From NCBI GenBank assembly GCA_029688955.1, contig JARUKZ010000011.1:1-64000 (forward strand): DNA of 64,000 bases. Reading direction: 5' to 3'. Position 1 is the first letter of the stretch, and each line of letters starts with the position of its first letter. The DNA is from Chitinispirillales bacterium ANBcel5. GTDB taxonomy: Bacteria; Fibrobacterota; Chitinivibrionia; Chitinivibrionales; Chitinispirillaceae. The notes under the pieces are model-generated. The model was not told the origin of the DNA, did no database searches, and saw only the letters and a list, made by a program, of their open reading frames with translations. The translations under genes were made by a program, and so were the position numbers. Positions 35,672 through 44,476 of the stretch are shown here, piece after piece.

Positions 35672-36256
35672 CTACTCGATTTCCTCTTTCTGAGCCTTTA
35701 AAATACCCTCTCTGCTGAATGCTACAGCCATGATTATAACCTCATCAGCAGAGTTACTGAGTACCTGTTCTCCATGAACTTCCATCAGAGCATATTTTCT
35801 CAGCAAAAAGCGGTTGGGAGAGACTATGTTGTTTTCGGCATCCAGTACGAAGTCTCCCCTTGTACCATCATTGAGCACAACCTTATCACCGAAGTCATAG
35901 ATGTAGTCGATGCTGTCGATTTGAATCCTCTCTTTACCTTCTTCGGTGGAAATCATGATCGTGGGATGGCAATCAACTCTGCCTCGGGTTGAAGCACCGT
36001 TACCTTCAGCGTATCCACTTGAGAGGATCTGAAAATTCATGTTTGCTTCAACTTCCACTTCTCCTTCTCCGGGAAAGCGGCGGGTTAGCTGAATTTCATG
36101 ATTCCCAAGGTAAAGAGCCCAGAATCTGGCTTCTTCAATCTGGTTATCAGTAGTCAGATACCACATCCTTTTTTCGATTATTGAACGGGAAAAACTTGCT
36201 GTTGCTCCAATAAACAGTAACGCAAATACAGCTATAAGACATTTGTTACGACTCAC
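35672..36256 (-). CDS. secreted protein of unknown function
   Basis: A 194-aa protein with a signal peptide (LIAVFALLFIGATASFS) and a beta-rich mature region (MWYLTTDNQIEEARFWALYLGNHEIQLTRRF, KVVLNDGTRGDFVLD). It begins with GTG at 36256; AAGGAGG 5 bases upstream decides this start. No family recognised. The terminator follows its stop by about 31 bases, so it forms a one-gene unit. Confidence 0.65.
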   Translation of the reverse strand: MSRNKCLIAVFALLFIGATASFSRSIIEKRMWYLTTDNQIEEARFWALYLGNHEIQLTRRFPGEGEVEVEANMNFQILSSGYAEGNGASTRGRVDCHPTIMISTEEGKERIQIDSIDYIYDFGDKVVLNDGTRGDFVLDAENNIVSPNRFLLRKYALMEVHGEQVLSNSADEVIIMAVAFSREGILKAQKEEIE

Positions 36257-36402
36257 TCTTACCTCCTTATAATGGTTACTACAGCCACTTTAACGTAATT
36301 TAAGCGTTTTTATTGATACCTAAATTAGTGCCTTGGTTACCTAAAATATATAGTTTGTACAAAAAAATATACAAAGAGTTAGTATGCAGGTGTTGAAAAA
36401 AA

Positions 36403-36564
36403 GTGAAAATTGATCATACGGACCAGGAAGTTACACCCAAGATCCCCTTCAGTTATATGGATACCATGTTTTTCGGTAAACGCCCATTTTGTGAAATTTT
36501 CTGTTCAGACTACGTACTTAATAAGCTTGCGGCCACCGATCTGTTACTCAAACATAGAGGTTAG
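36403..36564 (+). CDS. possible small ORF (53 aa) or gene fragment
   Basis: A GTG-started frame (MKIDHTDQEVTPKIPFSYMDTMFFGKRPF...) with AGGTG 10 bases upstream and amino-acid composition like a real protein. No known motif. It might be the remnant of a larger gene such as a transposase N-terminus. It lies in the 337-bp gap between the secreted protein and the kinase-like gene; the rest of that gap is AT-rich and featureless. Confidence 0.3.
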   Translation: MKIDHTDQEVTPKIPFSYMDTMFFGKRPFCEIFCSDYVLNKLAATDLLLKHRG

Positions 36565-36593
36565 AAAAGCAGAAAGTCTGCCCTTCTTACTAC

Positions 36594-38897
36594 TCAGGCA
36601 CTTTTAGTTTGATAGTCATTATCTTCGTTGTGAATATCCTCTTGCTGTGGCTGGGGTTTTATTGCAGGTAAGAAGATGTGAAATACGCTTCCTTTGCCGG
36701 GTTCGGATTCAATGTTTATCTGTCCCCCATGATTTCTTATAGTGGCATAGGCCATAGTCAGTCCAAGACCTATACCGTTTTCTCTGGTAGTAAAATAGGG
36801 GTCAAACACTCTTGTAAGGGTATCGCCGGGAATCCCTTTGCCGCTATCTTTAATTGAAATTTTAACAAAATGTCCTTCAGAAAGTCCAAGTACGGGGTTC
36901 TCTGCGGTGTCATGGTTTTGTGCAGAGATACGCACGGTTCCCCCTTCGGCCATGGCCTGGTCGGCATTAATGATTAAGTTATTAAGCACCTGATCAATTT
37001 GACCCTTATCCATTTCTACCTCATAGAGGTCTTCAGCAAAATCGAGCATGTAGTCTGAGTTTAGGCCGTTCATATAGAAGCCAACAGAGGTTTCAATTAA
37101 ATCTCTTATACAACCCTGTTCCTTTAGCGGCGTGTTGTTACTTGCAAAAACCTGCAATTGCTTTATGAGCCCCGATGCCTTGAAAGCGGCCTTTTCCGCG
37201 GTTGTGATCAGACGACAGGTCTCAGATGAAGGGTCGATACCTACCTTCGATAAAAACAAATTGGTTACAATGTTTGAAAAAATAGTGCTGAATTCGTTTG
37301 CAATCCCACTTGCCAGAATGCTCATAGATTCAAGTTTTCTGGCTCTGAAAAGCTCCTCTTCAATTTTCTTGCGCTTTGTGACATCACTGAACACAATAAC
37401 GTTTCCATTGAAATGGCCAGAAGTATCGGAAATCGGAGCACACATTTCAGATATGAGCCGTTTGGTTCCATCTTTTGAATAAATCTGATAGCAATTGGGT
37501 TGTGGCTCTTCATCTTTGCTCTTTTGGGGCTTTGGAAAATGGCGTTTCAATTGGTCATTAGTTATGTCATACACTTCATAGACATCTTCCAAATTCTGTC
37601 CCCATGCATTTTCGAGCTCAACCCCGGTCATCTTTATGGCTGCATCATTAAGCAGCATTACCTTGCCCTCTTTGTTGGTCGCAATGACACCATCGTGAAT
37701 AGAGCTTAAGGTCACCGAAAGTCGCTCCTGTTCTGCTTTGAGATGTCGTTCGGCTCTCTGTTTATCCTCTATTTCGCAAATGAGCATTTTGTTTGACTCG
37801 GTGAGTTCTGTGGTGCGTTCTTCAACTTTCTCTTCAAGCTCCTCCTGTGCTTTGAGAAGTGAGCGACGTACGATTTCGATTTCAGTGATATCACGGATTA
37901 TAAATACTGTACCAACAATGTTGCCATCTTTAGCATAAATAGTGGACCAGGAGAGCAGAGCAGGAAATTTTTCCCCATCATTTCGCAACAGGTGTAATTT
38001 TTTATCAGAACATTTTTTATTAGGTATTTCAGAGACGGACGAATAATCGCTTAGAAAATCAAGAACACAGCCGCAGTGTTTGTTGATTAAATCTGATCTA
38101 TCCCGTTTTAGCGTTTGAAGCAGCATGGGGTTAATAACTTCAATCTCAAGTTTTGAATTAACTACCAATATTCCTTCAGACATGGTTTCTACGATAGTGG
38201 ATGCCGCTAGCCCTGTGCTTACATTAAAAAGGTCACGCCTGTTAACGGCAAATCCTATCACCAAAGCGATGAAGGCAAAGGATATATTCACTAATTCCGG
38301 AATTTTGACTGAAAATCCCAAAAACATAAATTCACTTAGTATCCCTGTAATGACGGGAAAAGATATTGCCCAGAAGATTAGTTTGGTATTTTTGTTTTCA
38401 CAGGTATCCTGACAGTGTTTGTAAAACCGAAGCAGAAGAATAAGGCACACAGTGGCGACTGTAGCAGATATGTAGAATAAAAAGTTGTACCCTAACCGCT
38501 CTGGGTTACTGCTCCATCCCCAAAACTCTTTGGTTGGAATGGTGTTATAGGTGTTATAACTAAGCACCGATAAAAAGATAGTGGGCAGGTAGATGAAAGC
38601 AAAAAGGAAAAAACGGTTTTTTGAAAGTCTGCTACGGGTGAAAACTACTACGAAATGGAGAAGAAGAGCTAAAGAGAAGGGCCATAGGCTTTTTAATGAT
38701 AACCACATCCGCGCTCGTTCGGCAGTTTCTGCCTGTCGTACTAAAAATTCCAAAAATGCCCAATACGAAAATGAGATGCAAAGCGCTGAAAATACCTTGT
38801 TTTGAGTACTCGAACTGTTCTTAAAAAATATAAAAACAGCTACGCTAACACAGATAAGTGCTGAAAAGAGTGAAAGGAGTGCATAAAATGTTAGCAT
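36594..38897 (-). CDS. 7TM-PAS histidine-kinase-like protein lacking the phospho-acceptor His
   Basis: A longer frame starts at a TTG (39161) that overlaps the divergent gene. ATG 38897 (MLTFYALLSLFSALICV) begins at the first membrane helix and is preferred (767 aa). About seven helices (7TM kinase N-terminal type) are followed by two PAS domains (IVETMSEGILVV; LSSIHDGVIATNKEGKVML). The dimerisation helix reads SILASGIANEFSTIF where kinases have GxAHDFNN or xxxHExR: Asn (codon at 37298-37296) replaces His. The ATPase domain looks intact (NNLIINADQA, DSGKGI, GIGLGLTMAY). It may be a pseudokinase that regulates a partner. Confidence 0.8.
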   Translation of the reverse strand: MLTFYALLSLFSALICVSVAVFIFFKNSSSTQNKVFSALCISFSYWAFLEFLVRQAETAERARMWLSLKSLWPFSLALLLHFVVVFTRSRLSKNRFFLFAFIYLPTIFLSVLSYNTYNTIPTKEFWGWSSNPERLGYNFLFYISATVATVCLILLLRFYKHCQDTCENKNTKLIFWAISFPVITGILSEFMFLGFSVKIPELVNISFAFIALVIGFAVNRRDLFNVSTGLAASTIVETMSEGILVVNSKLEIEVINPMLLQTLKRDRSDLINKHCGCVLDFLSDYSSVSEIPNKKCSDKKLHLLRNDGEKFPALLSWSTIYAKDGNIVGTVFIIRDITEIEIVRRSLLKAQEELEEKVEERTTELTESNKMLICEIEDKQRAERHLKAEQERLSVTLSSIHDGVIATNKEGKVMLLNDAAIKMTGVELENAWGQNLEDVYEVYDITNDQLKRHFPKPQKSKDEEPQPNCYQIYSKDGTKRLISEMCAPISDTSGHFNGNVIVFSDVTKRKKIEEELFRARKLESMSILASGIANEFSTIFSNIVTNLFLSKVGIDPSSETCRLITTAEKAAFKASGLIKQLQVFASNNTPLKEQGCIRDLIETSVGFYMNGLNSDYMLDFAEDLYEVEMDKGQIDQVLNNLIINADQAMAEGGTVRISAQNHDTAENPVLGLSEGHFVKISIKDSGKGIPGDTLTRVFDPYFTTRENGIGLGLTMAYATIRNHGGQINIESEPGKGSVFHIFLPAIKPQPQQEDIHNEDNDYQTKSA

Positions 38898-39148
38898 AGT
38901 CGAAATTCTTCTGATAACCTCATTAAAGGATGATGGGTATAAATTAAATAAACTGTTTGTGATTGATACTTTTGCTCTAATGGTAACATTCATAAAGCAG
39001 GAAATCAATAAATTTTTATACCATAGTTGTAATAAAGGGAAAATGGGATAGTTAAGCTCTTTTATCCTTTCTGGCCCTGAGTTATATTTTTGGGAATACC
39101 CGGTTTTTTTGTGGGGGGAAATTGGATTATTAATTGACTGGGATTTCA

Positions 39149-39889
39149 ATGGATCTTTCAAAAGTACTTATTATCATACCTACATATAATGAGCGCGAGA
39201 ACATTGTGCTCATTATACCCGAAATAAAAAAAATCCTGCCGCAGGTACACATACTGGTGGTGGATGATTCTTCGCCGGACGGAACAGCACAATGTGTAGA
39301 GCAGATGGCACGAGGGATTGATGGTGTTCATCTTTTTGTGCGACCCACAAAGGATGGCCTGGGCAAAGCATATATAAGTGGTTTCAAATGGGCGCTTGAG
39401 CGGGAGTATGAGTTTATATTTGAAATGGATGCTGATTTTTCACACAGCCCCGAGTACTTGCCTGCATTTCTTGAAGCCGCCAGGGAAAATGATCTTGTTT
39501 TGGGATCCAGATATATTTGTGGGGTAAATGTCGTTAACTGGCCGATGTCCCGGCTTTTACTTAGCTATTTTGCTAATCGCTTTGCACGGTTCATTACCGG
39601 TATCCCCGTAAAGGACTGCACCGGTGGGTTTAAATGTTTCAGGCGCTCATTGTTACAGTCACTAAAACTCGACTCAATAGCTTCTTCAGGATACTCTTTT
39701 CAGATTGAGTTAAACTATTTTGCGTGGAAAGGTGGCTTTAGGCTTAAAGAGATACCTATCGTATTTTCCGATCGACAGAGAGGGGTATCTAAGATGTCTA
39801 CGAAAATTATCCGGGAAGCACTCGTTCTAATCTGGAGGCTGAGAATATCCTCCTTTTTTAAAAAGAAAGCAGTAAATGGTAGAAGCTAA
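39149..39889 (+). CDS. polyprenol-phosphate mannosyltransferase-like GT2
   Basis: A 246-aa glycosyltransferase family 2 protein resembling dolichol/polyprenol-phosphate mannose synthases. It has IIPTYNERENI, VVDDSSPDGTA, the metal-binding EMDADFSHSPEYLP, GSRY, KDCTGGFKCFRR and YSFQIELNY. It would load a sugar (mannose or related) onto a membrane lipid carrier. ATG 39149 is preferred to the TTG at 39134. It overlaps the next glycosyltransferase by 14 bases and is divergent from the kinase-like gene. Confidence 0.87.
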   Translation: MDLSKVLIIIPTYNERENIVLIIPEIKKILPQVHILVVDDSSPDGTAQCVEQMARGIDGVHLFVRPTKDGLGKAYISGFKWALEREYEFIFEMDADFSHSPEYLPAFLEAARENDLVLGSRYICGVNVVNWPMSRLLLSYFANRFARFITGIPVKDCTGGFKCFRRSLLQSLKLDSIASSGYSFQIELNYFAWKGGFRLKEIPIVFSDRQRGVSKMSTKIIREALVLIWRLRISSFFKKKAVNGRS

Positions 39890-41498
39890 TAATTCTCAAG
39901 TGTTATTATCTGTAGTTATAGTTAATTACAAGGTTCCCTATTGTTTGCGTGAAGCTCTGAACTCAGTTAAAGAAGCCAAATTATACAATAAATGTGAAAT
40001 TATAGTAATAGATAATGCTTCAGAAGATAATTCAAAATCAATTATCACTTCTGAATTCCCTGAAGTCCAATGGATACAGCTAAAGAGTAACATCGGGTTT
40101 GGAAAAGCTTGTAATTTAGGGGCACGAAGAGCCAGAGGGAAATACCTGTTACTCCTTAACCCCGATACGGTAATTTCTGAAACCACACTTACTGCCTGTG
40201 TCGATTTTATGAATAATAATCCGGATGCAGGGATGCTTGGTCCCAAGATATTAAACCCTGATGGGACTATGCAGGCAAGCTGCCGGCGCTCTTTCCCCAC
40301 TCCATCGGCTGCGCTCTTTTATTTTTCAGGGCTTAGCCGTTTTTTCCCTAAGAGTAAAAGGTTTGGAAAGTACAATCTGACCTATATGGATGAAAACAAA
40401 ACGGCTGAAGTTGATGCTATATCCGGTTCATTTATGTTTATGCCTCTTTCTGTTTTCCAGGAGGTGGGAGGATTCGATGAGCGTTTTTTCATGTATGGAG
40501 AGGACATAGATCTATGTTGGCGAATCCGAAAAACGGGTAAAGCGGTATGGTATAATCCACAAATCCAGATTATTCACCTGAAGGGTAAAAGTTCCTCTAA
40601 ACGGCAGTTAAGGTCTCGTATCGCATTTTACGAGGCTATGATTATCTTCAGCAGAAAATATAAAGCACATCGGGGAGGTTTTTTTCCCGGATGGCTGATA
40701 TTTTTGGGGATTATTATACAGGCATCGATAAATATTGGCTCGATTCTGATACGTACAGCTCTGGCCGGACTTATCGATTTATTGATAATCAATGGCACCT
40801 TGTGGGCGGGGATTTCACTGCGCTTTCATCTTACAAACGAAACCACTCCCTACAATGATCAGTTACTTATAATGCTTGTAACGCATGTTCTAATAAGCGC
40901 TGTGTTTCTATTTATGTTTATCTATAATGGAGTCTATTCTCAGCGCCAATATTCCAGGCTAAATGCATTGCTCTCCGGTGTCCTTTCATCCACTGTGTCT
41001 ATTGCTGCTGTTTTAAGTGTTAGGGTCGCGGCGTTTACCAGAATTGGCTACAGTCTCTCTTTGGCTGCAGTGACACTTTTGCTTCTGGGCTGGAGGGAAA
41101 TGCTGCCCAAATTAACACATCTCAGGCCCTTTATTTTTGCTCCTTCAAAGGTTTTGATCGTTGGTAACTGTCCCCTTGTTTCAAAACTAATAAAGGAAAT
41201 TGAAGATCAGAGGGCACACTCAATAAAAGGAATCGTTCGCTGCCCTGATGAGAATTCTCCAGTAGCAGTTGAAGGCTATCCGGTGTTAGGTGAAATTAGC
41301 GACCTTAAAAACATATTAACCAAAAACCAAATTGATATTCTCATTGTTGCCACAGAAAAACCCTGGTACTCAAACATAATAGAGGCTATGTCCCGGCTTG
41401 GCAAAAGGGCTCCGGAGGTACGGTGGGTTCCTCAGAAGTTTGTGGAGGAAAAATCAAAAGATCTTCCCGAAACGGTTCCACTTCACATCGTCTCTTGA
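39876..41498 (+). CDS. GT2 rhamnosyltransferase-like domain fused to CoA_binding_3-type membrane module
   Basis: A 540-aa fusion. Residues about 5-250 are a WbbL-like GT2 (SVVIVNYKVPYCLREAL, DNASEDNS, LLLNPDTVIS, GPKILNPDGTMQASCRRSFPTPSA, YGEDIDLCWRIRK). Residues about 265-405 hold five or so membrane helices. Residues about 425-540 are a Rossmann-type segment (KVLIVGNCPLVSKLI, GYPVLGEISDLKNILTKNQIDILIVA), as in the N-terminal half of polyprenyl-phosphate sugar transferases. The sugar-1-phosphate transferase catalytic domain that normally follows is absent. It overlaps the preceding GT gene by 14 bases. Probably adds a sugar early in polysaccharide assembly. The fused module may sense nucleotide sugars. 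Confidence 0.82.
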   Translation: MVEANNSQVLLSVVIVNYKVPYCLREALNSVKEAKLYNKCEIIVIDNASEDNSKSIITSEFPEVQWIQLKSNIGFGKACNLGARRARGKYLLLLNPDTVISETTLTACVDFMNNNPDAGMLGPKILNPDGTMQASCRRSFPTPSAALFYFSGLSRFFPKSKRFGKYNLTYMDENKTAEVDAISGSFMFMPLSVFQEVGGFDERFFMYGEDIDLCWRIRKTGKAVWYNPQIQIIHLKGKSSSKRQLRSRIAFYEAMIIFSRKYKAHRGGFFPGWLIFLGIIIQASINIGSILIRTALAGLIDLLIINGTLWAGISLRFHLTNETTPYNDQLLIMLVTHVLISAVFLFMFIYNGVYSQRQYSRLNALLSGVLSSTVSIAAVLSVRVAAFTRIGYSLSLAAVTLLLLGWREMLPKLTHLRPFIFAPSKVLIVGNCPLVSKLIKEIEDQRAHSIKGIVRCPDENSPVAVEGYPVLGEISDLKNILTKNQIDILIVATEKPWYSNIIEAMSRLGKRAPEVRWVPQKFVEEKSKDLPETVPLHIVS

Positions 41499-41559
41499 AA
41501 CGAACGCTTAGAGGTTTTAGACAATTGGTATATCAATTCTAATCAGGATTCAGTAGCGT

Positions 41560-43875
41560 ATGACTATGAACATTGCCGAACAACTTATCAATGAATTTAC
41601 CCTCAAACCCTTTCAGGTGCAGAATACTCTTGAGCTTTTTAATGAAGGCGCAACTGTACCATTTATTGCCCGTTACCGTAAGGAACGTACTGGTTCACTT
41701 GATGAAATACAGATACGTGATCTTCAACACCGGTACAACTATTATAAAGAACTGGATGAGCGCAGAGAAGTTATACTCGAAAGTATTAAAAGTCAGGAAA
41801 AGCTTACTCCAGAACTGGAAGCAAAAATACAAAAGACTCTGAGTAAAACAGAGCTTGAAGATCTCTATCTTCCCTATAAACCTAAACGAACCACACGCGC
41901 CACCAAAGCCAGGGATGCGGGGCTTGAACCACTTGCAGAGTGGATACTTGAACTTACTTGCCCTCACTGTGATGCCATGGTTAAGGCTGAGGAGTTCATA
42001 AATGAGGAAAAAGGAATTGATACTGCGCAAAAAGCGGTAAAGGGTGCCTGTGATATCCTGGCTGAAGTACTCTCCGATAATGCTGATGTACGAAAATGGA
42101 TGCGTGAGCTGGCTGCTGATCAGGGTGTTATAATAAGTAAGGTAAAAAAGGAGTTTGAGGAGCAAAAGACCAAGTTTGAAATGTATTACGATTTTAAGGA
42201 GAAAGTAAGCTCTCTTCCTTCACACAGAATACTTGCTATGCTACGGGGAGAACGGGAAAAGGTTTTACGTTTGTCCCTTGAAATACCACAGGAAACCGCC
42301 GTTCAATACCTTAACAGTAAACTCATTGAAAACCCCGAAAGCGCAACGGTTGATTTGCTTCAGAAAGTGGTACTCGATAGCTACGACCGACTTCTTCTCC
42401 CTGCTACAGAAACTGAAATACGAAAAGAGATCAGGGATAGGGCAGAAGCAGAAGCGTTTAAAGTGTTTGGTGATAATCTTGAAGCACTGCTTTTATCGCC
42501 ACCGGCCGGAAGAAAACCGGTAATAGGTATCGATCCCGGGTTTAGAACAGGGTGTAAAGTGGCGGTTGTAGATGATACGGGCAAGTTTATCGAAAATCAT
42601 ACAATCTATCCCAATGAACCTCAAAAGGAAACTGAAAAATCAGCAGCAGTTATTGCCAAACTTATTCAGACGTATAATATAGAGCTTATAGCCATTGGTA
42701 ACGGTACAGCAAGCAGAGAAACTGATCAGTTTGTTCGGTCGGTGATTAAAGATATGCCAACCAAACCTGCCAGTGTGATAGTAAACGAAGCTGGAGCAAG
42801 TGTGTACAGCGCCTCAGATGTGGCCATAAAGGAGTTCCCGGAACTCGATCTTACTGTCAGAGGAGCGATTTCCATCGCACGCCGGCTTCAGGACCCTCTT
42901 TCGGAGCTGGTCAAAATCGACCCTAAATCAATAGGAGTTGGGCAGTACCAACACGATGTAAATCAGAGTAAGCTTAAAGAGTCTCTTGATGAGGTTGTTG
43001 AGAGTTGTGTGAACAGGGTAGGAGTAGATGTAAACCTTGCTTCCGATGAACTGTTGAAATACGTTTCCGGTCTCAACAGACTGATCGCATCCAACATCGT
43101 AAAATACCGAAATGAAAAGGGCGCCTTTTCTTCACGAAAAGAACTCCTCAAGGTTCCGGGGCTGGGTGAAAAGAAGTTTCAACTTTCTGCAGGGTTTTTA
43201 AGAATCGCCGGTTCCAAAAATCCACTCGATAATTCTGCTGTGCATCCAGAGCGCTATGAACTGGTGAAACAGATGGCATCTCAACTTAATACAACCATCA
43301 ATGAGCTCATTGGAAACAGCACTCTTCTAAAATCAATAAACAAAAAAGAGTTCGTTACCGAAGAAGTAGGATTACCTACCATCGATGATATTCTTTCTGA
43401 GCTGGAAAAGCCGGGTCGTGATCCTCGTCAGGAGTTTCAGTATGCACGCTTTAAGGATGAAGTGAATGAAATTAAGGATCTTGAGGAAGGGATGCTTCTT
43501 GAAGGGACGGTAACAAATGTGACTAACTTCGGGGCATTTGTGGATATTGGAGTGCATCAGGATGGACTTGTGCATATATCAGAGATGTCGAATTCTTTCG
43601 TTTCTGATCCCAAAGATGTAGTGAAGGTGGGTCAGGTGGTTAAAGTACGCGTTGCAAAGGTGGATGCAGAACTTAAAAGGATATCCCTGTCAATGAAACT
43701 GGATGGAGATACCAGGGCAGCACCGGCCAGAAATGAGAGAAAAGATGGCCCACAAAAGAAGGCGCAGCCCTCTGCCAAATCGCTTGCACAACGCTTTGGC
43801 AAAGAAAAAAAAGGGGACAAACAGCAGCTCAGGACAGTTAAGCCTAAAATCAATATAAAAAGATTGTTGCCTTAA
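41560..43875 (+). CDS. tex: Tex-family transcription accessory protein
   Basis: A 771-aa RNA-binding protein of the Tex/Spt6-like family. The N-terminal helical part has TVPFIARYRKERTGSLDE and DLYLPYKPKRTTRATKARDAGLEPLA. The YqgF-like domain has GIDPGFRTGCKVAVVD and IGNGTASRETDQF. The helix-hairpin-helix domain has VNLASDELLKYVSGLNRLIASNIVKYR and LLKVPGLGEKKFQLSAGFLRI. A C-terminal S1 domain has GMLLEGTVTNVTNFGAFVDIGVHQDGLVHISEMS. A Lys/Arg-rich tail follows. Full length. ATG 41560 has a second ATG two codons later. Monocistronic, with a terminator downstream. Confidence 0.95.
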   Translation: MTMNIAEQLINEFTLKPFQVQNTLELFNEGATVPFIARYRKERTGSLDEIQIRDLQHRYNYYKELDERREVILESIKSQEKLTPELEAKIQKTLSKTELEDLYLPYKPKRTTRATKARDAGLEPLAEWILELTCPHCDAMVKAEEFINEEKGIDTAQKAVKGACDILAEVLSDNADVRKWMRELAADQGVIISKVKKEFEEQKTKFEMYYDFKEKVSSLPSHRILAMLRGEREKVLRLSLEIPQETAVQYLNSKLIENPESATVDLLQKVVLDSYDRLLLPATETEIRKEIRDRAEAEAFKVFGDNLEALLLSPPAGRKPVIGIDPGFRTGCKVAVVDDTGKFIENHTIYPNEPQKETEKSAAVIAKLIQTYNIELIAIGNGTASRETDQFVRSVIKDMPTKPASVIVNEAGASVYSASDVAIKEFPELDLTVRGAISIARRLQDPLSELVKIDPKSIGVGQYQHDVNQSKLKESLDEVVESCVNRVGVDVNLASDELLKYVSGLNRLIASNIVKYRNEKGAFSSRKELLKVPGLGEKKFQLSAGFLRIAGSKNPLDNSAVHPERYELVKQMASQLNTTINELIGNSTLLKSINKKEFVTEEVGLPTIDDILSELEKPGRDPRQEFQYARFKDEVNEIKDLEEGMLLEGTVTNVTNFGAFVDIGVHQDGLVHISEMSNSFVSDPKDVVKVGQVVKVRVAKVDAELKRISLSMKLDGDTRAAPARNERKDGPQKKAQPSAKSLAQRFGKEKKGDKQQLRTVKPKINIKRLLP

Positions 43876-43881
43876 TGAATA

Positions 43882-43928
43882 AGAGCTTCGCAGAATTAAA
43901 GTAGGCGCGAAGCTCTGCTCCGTTTTCT
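43882..43928 (+). terminator. terminator of tex
   Basis: AGAGCTTCGC (43882-43891) pairs with GCGAAGCTCT (43907-43916), followed by GCTCCGTTTTCTT. It begins 6 bases beyond the tex stop. Confidence 0.75.
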
Positions 43929-44044
43929 TGTTACCAGGATTTTTGAACTTATAACGGATTTTCACACGGGAACACCGCGTTCTTCCCTTTTCTTGCTCAA
44001 CGCTCAAAACTATTAAAACCCAAACTTCCCACTCTACCACCTAA

Positions 44045-44135
44045 GCAAGCCCTGAACAGGGAGATTTCCATTAGAAGCCCAGGGCAATGGCCCTGGAAAA
44101 ACATCACGGTAGACCAAAGAGCCCTGAATGGGCGA
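44045..44135. repeat. cluster of short palindromes
   Basis: Three GC-rich inverted repeats in about 85 bases: CCCTG-AA-CAGGG (44050-44061), CCAGGGC-AATG-GCCCTGG (44079-44096) and GCCC-TGAAT-GGGC (44121-44133). Variants of the same GCCCTG/CAGGGC motif recur, so this looks like a copy of a dispersed palindromic element. No second copy is visible in the window. Confidence 0.5.
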
Positions 44136-44210
44136 CCTCTATTATCGAAACTCCAGGCATTCTTTCACCCCTCCCCTAAAAAACGCTGCAAATGGCTAAG
44201 CGCTAAGCCA

Positions 44211-44456
44211 TGAGAAACATACCCCAAACAGTGAGAAACATACCCCAAACAGTGAGAAACATACCCCAAACAGTGAGAAACATACCCCAAACAGTGAGAA
44301 ACATGCCCCAAACAGTGAGAAACATGCCCCAAACAGTGAGAAACATGCCCCAAACAGTGAGAAACATGCCCCAAACAGTGAGAAACATGCCCCAAACAGT
44401 GAGAAACATGCCTCAAACAGTGAGAAACATACCTCAAACAGTGAGAAACATACCTC
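44211..44456 (+). repeat. left arm of 21-bp array: 12 near-identical units
   Basis: The core TGAGAAACAT starts at 44211, 44232, 44253, 44274, 44295, 44316, 44337, 44358, 44379, 44400, 44421 and 44442, exactly every 21 bases. The 11-base spacer (rCCyCAAACAG) varies at only two positions: the first four units carry A, the next six G, the last two A again, and C/T changes occur in the final units. Such homogeneity indicates recent tandem expansion. The unit is a multiple of 3 without stop codons, so long heptapeptide frames arise on both strands, but none has a credible start. Confidence 0.95.
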
Positions 44457-44476
44457 ATTTAACTCGATTTTGAGCA

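Noticed and set aside
36594-39161. 855-aa version of the kinase-like gene
   Set aside because: Begins with TTG inside the divergent glycosyltransferase gene and adds a polar stretch before the first membrane helix. ATG 38897 is more plausible.
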